13,320 nucleotides of DNA from Bacillota bacterium (GTDB lineage: Bacteria; Bacillota; DTU030): NCBI GenBank assembly GCA_012842325.1, contig DUTA01000059.1, positions 1 through 13,320 on the forward strand, given 5' to 3'. Both the position numbers and the translations under genes were made by a program. This document shows positions 1-7,697 of the stretch, piece after piece (the first letter of the stretch is position 1; every line of letters begins with the position of its first letter). The notes beneath the pieces are model-generated. The model had not been told where the DNA came from. It saw only the letters and a list, made by a program, of their open reading frames with translations, and did no database searches.

Positions 1-3
1 ATT

Positions 4-75
4 GGGTGGGTCTCCTTTCTGAGGTATTTGGTTTCTTTTCCACACCCATAATATCTCAGGGATACCCACCCTTTT
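4..75 (+). terminator. Long imperfect hairpin followed by T tracts
   Basis: Bases 4-31 pair with 46-71 as a long stem. The outer block is GGGTGGGT against ACCCACCC, and the inner block is CTGAGGTATT against AATATCTCAG with one G-U wobble. There is a three-base bulge at 16-18 and a loop at 32-45. TTTT follows at 72-75 and a six-T run near 82-87. The wobble makes the stem better as plus-strand RNA. It probably terminates a gene to the left of the window, but the long arms would also suit the end of a small mobile element. Confidence 0.5.
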
Positions 76-130
76 CAATATCTTTTTTAAGCGATTAAAT
101 ATCTGTTAACGAAACTCTGGTCGCTCTACC

Positions 131-135
131 CGGGA
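131..135. other. Homology breakpoint at the 5' end of GLUG gene copy 1
   Basis: The frame of copy 1 is open from base 99, after a TAA at 96-98. Residues resembling the paralogues begin only at the codons for GKTIRGLYINR, from about base 132. Upstream of that the DNA is AT-rich and unlike the equivalent part of copy 2, which encodes a signal peptide and about 100 residues of beta-helix. The 5' end of the gene has therefore been replaced or deleted here. Confidence 0.7.
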
Positions 136-164
136 AGACCATCAGGGGCCTTTACATCAACCGG

Positions 165-2279
165 GTGGATGAGGAGGACGTCGGCCTGTTCCGCATATTG
201 GGGGAAGATGCCCTTTTGTGCAATCTTAAATTGGAGGATGTAAAGGTATCTGGCAAAAATTATGTGGGCGGTTTGGTGGGGTGGAACCAAGATGGTACCA
301 TCGAAAATTGCTCCGTTTCCGGTACCGTTAGCGGGGAAAGGGATGTTGGTGGCCTGGTTGGAGCAAACAGCGGTATTATTTCAGCCTGCTCCACCCTTTG
401 CCAGGTTCAGGGTTCCATCTATCTGGGCGGTCTTGCCGGGAGCAATTTTAACAACATCCTTTCATCCTTCGCCACCGGGCCAGTAACGGGCGGGGAACAT
501 GTCGGTGGCCTGGTTGGCTACAATGATTGGGTCATCGGGCATAGCTACGCGACGGGCTCTGTCAAGGGCAATGACAAGGTGGGCGGCCTGGCGGGATCCA
601 GCCAGCTAGGGCATATTTTGGTTTCCTATGCCACCGGGCCTGTTGCCGGTACCGGAGCTACCGGCGGGCTGATTGGGTATAACGAAAAGAGCCTCATCTA
701 CCAGTCTTACTATGACCGGGAGACCACCGGCCAGGGGGACACCGGCAAAGGTGAGCCCCGATCCACAACAGAAATGCAGCTTCGCACTTCCTACCCGAAA
801 TGGGATTTTGTGGGCAAATGGGCCATAGAAGACGGGGCGGGCTATCCCCTGCTGCGCTGGCAGGAGGAAGCTCCTCAAGGGTGCTTCTACGTGGTGCAGC
901 CCGCTGGTTCTGCCCGTCCTGGCGTTGAATTCCCCCTGGAACTTGAGGCAGGGAAGGGAAAGGACGGCGCACCGCTGGAAGGTCCCAGGGAGGTTACGGT
1001 CCTCTGTGAGACAGACGGAGAGGTGGTGTTTCAGGGTGAGATCCAATTTACTGCCGGCGAAGCCCAGCTGCCCATCACTTTAGACAGCCCTGGGCTCTAC
1101 CAGTTGCGGGTCCACGTGGCTGATCTTCCTTTCTCTGAACTGCTTATGGTGGATGTGGCCGAGCCAGAATACGCCGGGGGGAGCGGTACTGTGGACGACC
1201 CCTACCTCATCGCCACTGCCCGGCATCTGGACAACGTTCGCTACAATTTAACGGCTTCCTACAAGCTGATCAGGGATATTGACCTGGACGTAGGCCCATA
1301 CAACGAGGGCAAAGGCTGGCGGCCCATCGGCACCATGGCGGCACCCTTCACCGGTTCCTTCGACGGCAACGGCAAGACCATCAGGGGACTGTATATCAAC
1401 AGGGAAGATGAGGATGACATTGGCCTCTTCGGTGTAACTGGGAGAAAGGCCCATCTATACAATCTGAAACTGGAGGATATAGAGGTAAAGGGCAGGTACT
1501 GGGTCGGCGGCCTGGTTGGGTGGAACAGTGGCTGTATTTCCTCCGTGCAGATTTCCGGCACTGTCTCCGCTTCCGGCGTGACCGGCGGTCTGGTAGGGGA
1601 AAACGATAGTTATGTCAACAGCTCTTCGGCAGCCTGCGACGTAATTAGTGAAGGCCCCATCGCCGGCGGCCTGGTGGGCAGTAGTTTTGGCGAGATTACC
1701 GGTTCCTCCGCTACCGGCTTGGTGGTCGGCGGCAAGGAATGCGGGGGCTTGCTTGGCTACAACGACGAAACAGCAAGTGTTGTCAACTGTTACGCCGCGG
1801 TCCAGGTCGAAGGCAGCAGCCTTGTTGGCGGCCTGGTGGGGAACAACCTGGGGAAAATCATCACTTCCTATGCCACCGGCTCTATTGCCGGTGAGATGGA
1901 TGCAGGCGGCTTCGTAGGGTATAACGACGGGAACATAGCCCATTGCTATGCCGCCGTGGCGGTAACAGGGGAGAGGGAAGTGGGAGGATTTGTTGGTTAT
2001 AACGAAAAAGAAATAGTCGCTTCCTATGCAACGGGGACGGTTACCGGTAGCGAGTGGTGCGGCGGTTTTGCCGGGGTGAATGAAGGCGTCATCAGCAATT
2101 CTTACTACGACAGCCAGACCACCGGCCGATCCCAGGCGGACAATCAGTGGGGCATCCCCAAGACCACTGCGGAAATGAAGCGGCAGAGCACCTTCGCCGG
2201 CTGGGATTTTAAGAGCATTTGGAGGATGGTAGAAGGCTTAACCTATCCCCGGCTGCATTGGGAAGACTGGGCCTGGTAA
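165..2279 (+). CDS. GLUG-repeat surface protein, copy 1, 5'-truncated and lacking SLH domains (probable pseudogene)
   Basis: The protein is a 704-residue right-handed beta-helix of GLUG repeats (pattern VGGLVGxN..I..SYATG..V.G). The order is about six GLUG repeats, a cap ending GYPLLRW (~residues 222-228), an Ig-like spacer (~240-335), a new beta-helix start (AGGSGT, DDPYLIAT), about eight more GLUG repeats and a second cap (TYPRLHW). Homology to copy 2 starts upstream of the first usable start codon, GTG at 165, which has no Shine-Dalgarno sequence. No signal peptide is encoded, and the gene stops just after the second cap where copy 2 continues into SLH domains. Proteins of this class are normally secreted and attached to the cell wall. 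This one has neither an export signal nor an anchor, so it is probably a remnant, although 2.1 kb remains open. The repeat assignment is secure; the start and functionality are doubtful. Confidence 0.75.
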   Translation: MDEEDVGLFRILGEDALLCNLKLEDVKVSGKNYVGGLVGWNQDGTIENCSVSGTVSGERDVGGLVGANSGIISACSTLCQVQGSIYLGGLAGSNFNNILSSFATGPVTGGEHVGGLVGYNDWVIGHSYATGSVKGNDKVGGLAGSSQLGHILVSYATGPVAGTGATGGLIGYNEKSLIYQSYYDRETTGQGDTGKGEPRSTTEMQLRTSYPKWDFVGKWAIEDGAGYPLLRWQEEAPQGCFYVVQPAGSARPGVEFPLELEAGKGKDGAPLEGPREVTVLCETDGEVVFQGEIQFTAGEAQLPITLDSPGLYQLRVHVADLPFSELLMVDVAEPEYAGGSGTVDDPYLIATARHLDNVRYNLTASYKLIRDIDLDVGPYNEGKGWRPIGTMAAPFTGSFDGNGKTIRGLYINREDEDDIGLFGVTGRKAHLYNLKLEDIEVKGRYWVGGLVGWNSGCISSVQISGTVSASGVTGGLVGENDSYVNSSSAACDVISEGPIAGGLVGSSFGEITGSSATGLVVGGKECGGLLGYNDETASVVNCYAAVQVEGSSLVGGLVGNNLGKIITSYATGSIAGEMDAGGFVGYNDGNIAHCYAAVAVTGEREVGGFVGYNEKEIVASYATGTVTGSEWCGGFAGVNEGVISNSYYDSQTTGRSQADNQWGIPKTTAEMKRQSTFAGWDFKSIWRMVEGLTYPRLHWEDWAW

Positions 2280-2348
2280 TGGGCGGCGAGCTTTATACCC
2301 CTGGCTAGGGCGTCCTCGCCATCATTCCCCACAGGGGGCGGGAAATAG

Positions 2349-2363
2349 CCCGGGGTCCCCGGG
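2349..2363. repeat. Perfect GC palindrome
   Basis: CCCGGGG and CCCCGGG flank a single central T. It lies in the non-coding stretch between the two GLUG genes (2280-2628), which holds no credible gene. The only other structure in that stretch is the hairpin at 2448-2491. No T tract follows, so it is not a convincing terminator, and its function is unknown. Confidence 0.4.
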
Positions 2364-2447
2364 GAAAAAGCCAGGGGAGGAACCGCTGCTTTCGGCAAAG
2401 GTACTGGGCGCCCCCCTTTATGCCGTGTAGTCACAAGTTGGGAAAAA

Positions 2448-2491
2448 GGCAGACAGCCAGAGCCCTGGCAGCGCCGGGCTGGCTGTCTGCC
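2448..2491 (+). terminator. GC-rich hairpin after GLUG copy 1
   Basis: An 11-bp perfect stem (GGCAGACAGCC with GGCTGTCTGCC) encloses a second stem (AGCCC with GGGCT) and a short loop. A is repeated before it and an AT-rich stretch (TATATAT) follows, but there is no long T run, so termination efficiency is uncertain. A closely related hairpin stands at 5730-5773 after copy 2. It lies about 170 bases beyond the stop codon of copy 1. Confidence 0.55.
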
Positions 2492-2615
2492 CGCCTATAT
2501 ATCTGTTCATTTACCAATAAGCATGTTGGCCAGCAATGAAAAGAAGGTACAGTTCAGGAAAAAGCACGGCAACATCAGCCCGGCTGCTAGGCAAAGGAGA
2601 GAATGCTGCTGGAAG

Positions 2616-2620
2616 GAGGA
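2616..2620 (+). promoter_or_regulatory. Ribosome binding site that fixes the start of GLUG copy 2
   Basis: The sequence GGAAGGAGGAAATTCTGC precedes the ATG at 2629, placing AGGAGG about eight bases before it. An in-frame ATG at 2536 would add 31 polar residues in front of the signal peptide and lacks a comparable site. The start at 2629 gives a normal signal peptide directly at the N-terminus, so it is preferred. Confidence 0.75.
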
Positions 2621-2628
2621 AATTCTGC

Positions 2629-4932
2629 ATGATAAGCACAGCTAAATTCAGAAGTTCGTCCTGGCTGTCGGCAGGCCTGTTAATTGCCTTGCTTTTTGGT
2701 CTGATGCCGCCTGTTGGGGCGGCAGGGGAGGGGTCGGGATTTGCCGGCGGCTCGGGCACGGAAGATGATCCTTACCTGATTGCCACTGCCCAGCAGCTGG
2801 CCCGGATTGGGGATTATCTGGACGCCCATTTTCAGCTGATTGCCGACATTGATCTCAACCTTTCTCCCTATAACTTGGGGAAAGGCTGGCAGCCCATCGG
2901 CAGTGAGGAGGAGCCCTTCACCGGTTCCTTGGACGGCAATGATAAGACCATCAGGGGTCTGTATATAAACCGGCCGGAGGAAGACAACATAGGTCTCTTC
3001 GCTGTCATAGGAAAAGATGCCATTTTACGCAACCTCAGACTGGAGGACGTTCAGATAACGGGGAAGGATAATGTTGGCGGCTTGGTAGGGTGGACCTATC
3101 TCGGCGATGTAGAAAACTGCCATGTGTCCGGCACCGTTGCCGGGGTGCACAAGGTCGGCGGCCTGGCGGGGGAGGCCACCAGGTATATCAGGAATTGTTA
3201 TACCCACTGCGATGTAAGGGGCTCTGAGGGTGTAGGTGGTATTGCCGGGGTCAACTGGGGTACCTTCATTGCCTCCTATGCCGCCGGCACCACCAACGGC
3301 CGGGAAGGGGTTGGCGGCCTGGTTGGGCACAATTTCTGGTTTATCTACGATTGTTATGCGACCGGCCCGGTAAAGGGCGAGCAAAAGGTTGGCGGCCTGG
3401 TCGGTTCCAATGCGGAGGGGTATGTCTATACCTCCTATGCCAGCGGCAGCGTAACCGGCGACGCCGAGACCGGCGGCCTGGTGGGCCACCAGGGCGAGAT
3501 AGGGATGGTGTACAACTCCTACTACGACCGGGAAACCACTGGACAGGCCGACACCGGCAAGGGGGAGCCCCGGTCAACAGCCGAGCTGCAGTGGCGGGCC
3601 AACTACCCGAAATGGGATTTTGCCGAAAAATGGGTTATTGCCGATGGGGCGGGTTATCCCCTCCTCCGCTGGCAGGAAGATGCCCCCCGCTGGGGGTTTA
3701 AAGTGTCCCTTCCCGAAGGTTCCGCCCAGCCCGGGGTAGAGTTTGAACTGGAACTCACCGCTGCCCGGGGAGGGGACGGTGAGCCATTGGCTGCTTCCAG
3801 GGAGGTTACTGTCCTCGCCGGGGCAGGCGGGGAAGTGGTCTTCCAGGGGCCTGTGGAATTTGTTGGCGGTGAAGCCCGAGTGCCCCTCACTTTTGCCAGC
3901 CCCGGCACCCGGCACCTGCTGATCTCTATGGCCGGTTTCCCTTACTCCGAACCCATTGTGGTCGAGGTAATCAACCCCGAGTACGCCGGGGGCAGCGGTA
4001 CCCTGGACGATCCGTACCTCATTGCCACGGCTCGGCAGCTGGACCATGTGCGCTACAATCTTACCGCTGCCTTTAAGCTGCTCAATGATATTGACCTGGA
4101 CGTACCCCCCTACAACGAGGGGGCAGGGTGGCAGCCCATCGGCAGCAGGGACAGGCCCTTTCTCGGCTTCTTCGATGGCAACGGCAGGAGCATCAGGGGA
4201 CTTTATCTCAAGCGGGAAGCAGAAGATGATGTCGGTCTTTTTGGCGCCCTTGGAGATGGTGCGGCTGTATATAACGTAAAGCTGGAGAAGGTTAAGGTGA
4301 CAGGCAGGACGCCCACCGGGGGCCTGGCGGGGGTGAACGAGGGCGGCAGTATTGATACCGTCGAGGTCTCCGGTACCGTGGCCGGCTTCAGCGATACCGG
4401 CGGTTTGGTGGGAGAAAACCACGGGTACATCAAGGACTGTTATAGCCACTGCACCGTAACAGGCAGGGGCGTTGATCTCGGCGGCCTGGTTGGGGACAAC
4501 TACGGCGACGTCATGGGTTCCTCGGCGGCGGGAATTGTCAGCGGTGTTCATGTCGTCGGGGGCCTGCTGGGATACCATGGCGGCACTGCCAGCGAGTGTA
4601 GCGCAACGGCGGCGGTCAAGGGCCAGGACTGGGTTGGCGGGCTGGTGGCGCAGATCGATGAAGGGGGAATCCTCAGTAGATCCCATGCTGGCGGTACCGT
4701 TGCCGGTAACTTATATGTCGGGGGCCTGGTGGCCTATAACGCGGGGGATATAGCCGAGAGTTACAGCACCGGGGCTGTCACCGGGGAGAAGGCGGTGGGC
4801 GGTTTTATCGGTTACAACGATGGTGCCGTCAGGGACGCCTATGCTACCGGGGCGGTTACCGGCAGCGGTGACTGCGGCGGCTTCGCTGGCCACAATAAGG
4901 GGGAAATAGCCATTCCTTTGCGGCCGGCGTAG
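2629..4932 (+). CDS. Secreted GLUG-repeat surface protein, copy 2, N-terminal part up to a frameshift
   Basis: The 767-residue product starts with a clear signal peptide: charged n-region MISTAKFR, hydrophobic core AGLLIALLFGLM, and likely cleavage near PVGAA. A beta-helix follows (AGGSGT, DDPYLIATA), then six GLUG repeats, a cap (GYPLLRW), an Ig-like spacer, a second beta-helix start and about eight GLUG repeats. The architecture matches copy 1, and DNA identity is high in places, for example the cap around 3603-3621. The frame ends at TAG 4930-4932 after an abrupt non-homologous tail, IPLRPA. One base restored around 4899-4914 would join it to the SLH-coding frame ending at 5717, giving about 1029 residues. 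As it stands the product would be exported but not anchored. The alternatives are a sequencing error or a genuine recent mutation. The substrate or role is unknown; GLUG surface proteins are usually thought to be adhesive or scaffold-like. Confidence 0.85.
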   Translation: MISTAKFRSSSWLSAGLLIALLFGLMPPVGAAGEGSGFAGGSGTEDDPYLIATAQQLARIGDYLDAHFQLIADIDLNLSPYNLGKGWQPIGSEEEPFTGSLDGNDKTIRGLYINRPEEDNIGLFAVIGKDAILRNLRLEDVQITGKDNVGGLVGWTYLGDVENCHVSGTVAGVHKVGGLAGEATRYIRNCYTHCDVRGSEGVGGIAGVNWGTFIASYAAGTTNGREGVGGLVGHNFWFIYDCYATGPVKGEQKVGGLVGSNAEGYVYTSYASGSVTGDAETGGLVGHQGEIGMVYNSYYDRETTGQADTGKGEPRSTAELQWRANYPKWDFAEKWVIADGAGYPLLRWQEDAPRWGFKVSLPEGSAQPGVEFELELTAARGGDGEPLAASREVTVLAGAGGEVVFQGPVEFVGGEARVPLTFASPGTRHLLISMAGFPYSEPIVVEVINPEYAGGSGTLDDPYLIATARQLDHVRYNLTAAFKLLNDIDLDVPPYNEGAGWQPIGSRDRPFLGFFDGNGRSIRGLYLKREAEDDVGLFGALGDGAAVYNVKLEKVKVTGRTPTGGLAGVNEGGSIDTVEVSGTVAGFSDTGGLVGENHGYIKDCYSHCTVTGRGVDLGGLVGDNYGDVMGSSAAGIVSGVHVVGGLLGYHGGTASECSATAAVKGQDWVGGLVAQIDEGGILSRSHAGGTVAGNLYVGGLVAYNAGDIAESYSTGAVTGEKAVGGFIGYNDGAVRDAYATGAVTGSGDCGGFAGHNKGEIAIPLRPA
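4899..4914 (+). other. Frameshift site inside a GLUG repeat of copy 2
   Basis: Upstream frame: H-N-K-G-E-I-A then IPLRPA and stop. Homology resumes one frame back as S-F-A-A-G-V-V-S-G from base 4914. The -1 frame has a TAA at 4896-4898, so the switch must occur between 4899 and 4914. A missing base in GCCATTCC (4909-4916) would restore the GLUG pattern with its conserved Ile. One G too few in the five-G run at 4899-4903 would also restore the length, but replaces that Ile with Asn. Confidence 0.85.
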
Positions 4933-5717
4933 TTTCCGGCAGCGAGGAGGGCGGCGGTTTTGCCGGGGGAAATGGGGGCGTCATCGCCGATTCCTACTAT
5001 GACAGCCAGACCAGCGGCCGTTCCCCGGCTGTCAACCAGTGGGGGATACCTAAAACCACCGCCGAGATGAAACGGCAGGCAACCTTTGCGGGCTGGGATT
5101 TTTACAATATTTGGGAGATCCGGGAGGGTTTGACTTATCCCCGCCTGCAGTGGCAGGATCAGGAATGGGAACCCGTCTTCACCGATCTGGATGAGGTGCC
5201 ATGGGCGAAACTGCCCGTTGAGGTGCTGGCCCGCAGGGGCATATTGCGGGGGGGCAGGGAAAAGGAGTATGCGCCCCGGGAGAATATGACCAGGGGGGAT
5301 TTCCTCTACTCCCTCATAAGAGCCCTGAGGGCCACGGCGGACTTTACCGGGAACTTTGCCGATGTCGGGGAGGGGGATTACTACTACTGGGAGGCAGGTG
5401 TGGCCCGGGCATTGGGAATTGCCGTGGGCACAGGTGACAATAAATTGGAGCCGCAGGCAGAAATCACCCGGCAGGACATGCTGGTCCTGGCCGAAAGGGG
5501 ACTGCGGCTGCTGAAAAAGCTGGATACCCGGGGCACCGTTTCCGAACTGGCAAGATTTGTCGACAGAGACCGGGTGGCTGACTATGCCGCCGAGAGCATT
5601 GCCGCCCTGGTCAGGGAAAGGCTCCTGGGGGGCAGGGAAGGCAAGATTGATCCCCTGGCTCCGGTCACCAGGGCGGAAGCCGCCCTCTTCCTCTTTAAGC
5701 TTTACAACCGGTATTAG
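4914..5717 (+). pseudogene. C-terminal part of GLUG copy 2: last GLUG repeats, cap and three SLH domains, without its own start
   Basis: This frame continues copy 2 after the frameshift. It encodes the end of one GLUG repeat, a final repeat (GGGFAGGNGGVIADSYYD), the cap (GLTYPRLQW) and three SLH domains. These begin near FTDLDEVPWAKLPVEVLARR (5177 on), FADVGEGDYYYW (~5356) and FVDRDRVADYAAESI (~5556), each with a terminal TRxxxxxxL-type helix (MTRGDFL, ITRQDML, VTRAEAA). SLH trimers bind pyruvylated secondary cell-wall polymers and hold proteins at the cell surface. The only in-frame ATG (5067) lies within the cap, where copy 1 also has Met, and has no ribosome binding site. Independent translation is therefore unlikely. 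If the frameshift is real, the anchor is lost. Confidence 0.8.
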
Positions 5718-5729
5718 TCCCTGGAGAAA

Positions 5730-5773
5730 GGCAGACAACCGGGCCCCGGCAGGGCCGGGCCGGCTGTCTGTCC
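5730..5773 (+). terminator. GC-rich hairpin after GLUG copy 2, paralogous to 2448-2491
   Basis: GGCAGACAACCGGGCC and the downstream GGCCGGCTGTCTGTCC form an imperfect GC-rich stem that starts 13 bases after the stop codon at 5717. Sequence and preceding GGAGAAA are clearly related to the hairpin behind copy 1. Only a loose T/A-rich tail follows (GCTATTATTCC). It probably serves as the transcription terminator of copy 2 and separates it from the chemoreceptor gene. Confidence 0.55.
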
Positions 5774-5844
5774 TGCTATTATTCCTGCGCATCCTCTCGA
5801 GAATAAGGGGGCTTAAATCAACAAAGCACGGGGGGATGGGTTCC

Positions 5845-7644
5845 ATGGAACTGGAGAAAAGGGTGAATAAGCAGGCCATTCTTGTGGCAGTGGTAATGCA
5901 TGCCATCTTTATCTTAAATTGTCTGGTCGGTTATGTGACGGGGCAGATTACATTGAAACCTTTAATCTTTTCCCTTGCTTTGGGTGTCTTTAGCTGTCTA
6001 ACCCTCTTTGCCATATATAGGGTGAACAAGACCGCCAGGGCAATAAAATACCTTTCCCTGATCGGCTTATATTCAAATCATGTCTTCTTGATGCTGACCA
6101 CCGATATTGCCCTGAGCAGTTATATTGTCTTTGTCGTCTTGATCATGGTGTCCCTGTTGTATCTGGACAAAAGGCTGCCGGGAGCAATTCTGCTATTGAC
6201 TGCCTTAACCCATTTGTTTTTCAGTATTTTCAGGCCGGCCGGCCAGATAGCCGTCCTGGATATCTTCCTAAACCTGGCGGTGTTTGCCGGTTTTATGTGG
6301 ATAACCGCCAACTCCTTAAAAATATATAGGGAACTGGCGGAGATAGTAAAACTCAACACGGACAAGAGAACAGGGGGCTTTACCCGGGCCCGGAACATTG
6401 CCAATTTTATCTATGAGCAAATCATGCAATTGGATGATGAGAGTGAGATCCTCAGAAAAGGCAGTCTGGAGTTTAAACACTCCCTGGAAGAGGTCACCAG
6501 GGCCATCGAGGATATTGCTGCAGGTTCTGTCAGTATTGTCTCTGATACAGGAAGAATAGCATTGTACATAGAGGATTTAGAGAAAACCCTTCAGGCCAAT
6601 CGGGAGCATATAAGGCGCGTCAGTGACAATATGGCCAGAATCATTGACTACAAAGATCAGGGCCTGCACTTGATGGATGAGCTCAGGAAGCTGACCGAGA
6701 CCACGGTGGGAGCAGTGACAGAGATAGATAGGATGGTTGCTGAAACCGGTGCCAATACAAACAAAATAGTTGCAGCAGGGGAAACCATAAAAAGGATTGC
6801 CGCCCAGACCAGTTTGCTGACCATTAATGCCGCCATAGAGGCGGCCAGGGCGGGTGAAGCAAGCCAGGGCTTTGCGGTCATAGCCGATGAAATTAGAAGT
6901 TTGTCCGAGGAGACCAACAGGTATGCGGAAAAAATACAGGTCTACACGGCCGGACTGACTGCCAGCGTCGACAAGGCCAATCATGCCCTGGGCAAAGTTA
7001 ACCTGGCTGTGGAAGACGAATTTAAAGGCGTAAAGGCCATGGATGGACTCCTGGAGATGATCCACGAATTTATTACCTCAACCCAGGACTATGTATTCAA
7101 ACTGAATGAATCCGGGGATGCAATTCTGGCCCAGGCGAAAGAAATCAAAGAGTCAATAGCCAATTTGTACAGCGTCAATGAAGAGTGTTCCGCCAATACA
7201 CACCAGTCATCGAGCAATATGCGCAATCAGAATGCCTATGCCGATTCCATAATTAAACTTGGCAGCAGAATATGGGAAATGGCCCACATCCTGAAAGATA
7301 GGGCCATGGAAATAAAGATGCTGATTGATATAGAACTGGTCATAGATTTTCTCGAGAAAGAGGGGTACAGTAACGATAATCTCAGCAGGATATGCCGCCG
7401 GTTGAATATAACCACAGCCTATGTGGCCGATGAAACAGGATATGTCCACTACTGCAATGAGGAAATCGGCCGGGGGGTAAATCTCTTTGCCTTTGATAAA
7501 AGCCTGGAACAGCTGTTGGAGGGCGCCGACTATGTGTCAACCCCCATCAAGCAGAGGGCAGAAGATGGAAAAACATATAAATTCCTGTCGGTGTACAGGA
7601 ATAACAGAATATATGAACTGGGTTTGGATTTGACGGGAGCTTGA
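5845..7644 (+). CDS. Methyl-accepting chemotaxis protein with multi-helix membrane domain and C-terminal sensor-like domain
   Basis: This 599-residue chemoreceptor has about six hydrophobic helices at roughly residues 11-33, 38-60, 68-85, 89-107, 111-129 and 134-158, with short loops and no large extracellular domain. A long coiled-coil follows. The signalling tip is at ~314-356 (IAAQTSLLTINAAIEAARAG, then QGFAVIADEIRSL), the region that contacts CheA and CheW. After the coiled coil returns, residues ~495-597 form a compact domain (TTAYVADETGYVHYCNEE...GKTYKFLSVYR) resembling the small sensory module found at the C-terminus of some Firmicutes chemoreceptors. I see no clear HAMP domain. ATG 5845 is chosen because a GGGGG tract lies about nine bases upstream. 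ATG 5836 is in frame, but its ribosome site would be too close. The ligand is unknown; the compact membrane domain may sense a membrane or redox cue, which is inference. Confidence 0.9.
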   Translation: MELEKRVNKQAILVAVVMHAIFILNCLVGYVTGQITLKPLIFSLALGVFSCLTLFAIYRVNKTARAIKYLSLIGLYSNHVFLMLTTDIALSSYIVFVVLIMVSLLYLDKRLPGAILLLTALTHLFFSIFRPAGQIAVLDIFLNLAVFAGFMWITANSLKIYRELAEIVKLNTDKRTGGFTRARNIANFIYEQIMQLDDESEILRKGSLEFKHSLEEVTRAIEDIAAGSVSIVSDTGRIALYIEDLEKTLQANREHIRRVSDNMARIIDYKDQGLHLMDELRKLTETTVGAVTEIDRMVAETGANTNKIVAAGETIKRIAAQTSLLTINAAIEAARAGEASQGFAVIADEIRSLSEETNRYAEKIQVYTAGLTASVDKANHALGKVNLAVEDEFKGVKAMDGLLEMIHEFITSTQDYVFKLNESGDAILAQAKEIKESIANLYSVNEECSANTHQSSSNMRNQNAYADSIIKLGSRIWEMAHILKDRAMEIKMLIDIELVIDFLEKEGYSNDNLSRICRRLNITTAYVADETGYVHYCNEEIGRGVNLFAFDKSLEQLLEGADYVSTPIKQRAEDGKTYKFLSVYRNNRIYELGLDLTGA

Positions 7645-7676
7645 AGACCGTTTATGTTCCATAGGGAGCAGAAGAA

Positions 7677-7697
7677 TGACAGGGCTTGCCCCTGTCA
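7677..7697. terminator. Small symmetric hairpin between convergent chemoreceptor genes
   Basis: TGACAGGG and CCCTGTCA form a perfect 8-bp stem with a CTTGC loop. It begins 32 bases after the plus-strand stop at 7644 and overlaps the minus-strand stop codon (7695-7697). The position suggests a bidirectional terminator, but neither side carries a T run. It could instead be a small dispersed palindromic repeat. Confidence 0.4.

Noticed and set aside
58..70. 13-base match (12 identical) to 11830-11842, suggesting a dispersed repeat
   Set aside because: A match of this length with one difference is expected many times by chance in a window this size.
2555..2620. Possible type I cyclic-di-GMP riboswitch in the leader of GLUG copy 2 (GCACGGCAAC and GGCAAAGG blocks)
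   Set aside because: The two blocks loosely recall the GEMM-I core, but the GNRA-capped stem, the GACGCAAAGCC block and correct spacing are missing. A covariance-model search would settle it.
3574..4686. 370-codon open frame on the minus strand within GLUG copy 2
   Set aside because: It is opposite a well-supported repeat protein and shows no domain, signal or start site. Repeat-rich GC DNA readily yields such frames.
4897..4906. Programmed -1 ribosomal frameshift joining GLUG repeats to SLH domains
   Set aside because: AAG GGG GAA is not a canonical slippery heptamer and I see no strong downstream pseudoknot. A mutation or sequence error is simpler.
5067..5717. Separate small SLH protein starting at ATG 5067
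   Set aside because: The ATG lies inside a conserved GLUG cap, has no ribosome binding site and no signal peptide. The segment is better read as the detached end of copy 2.
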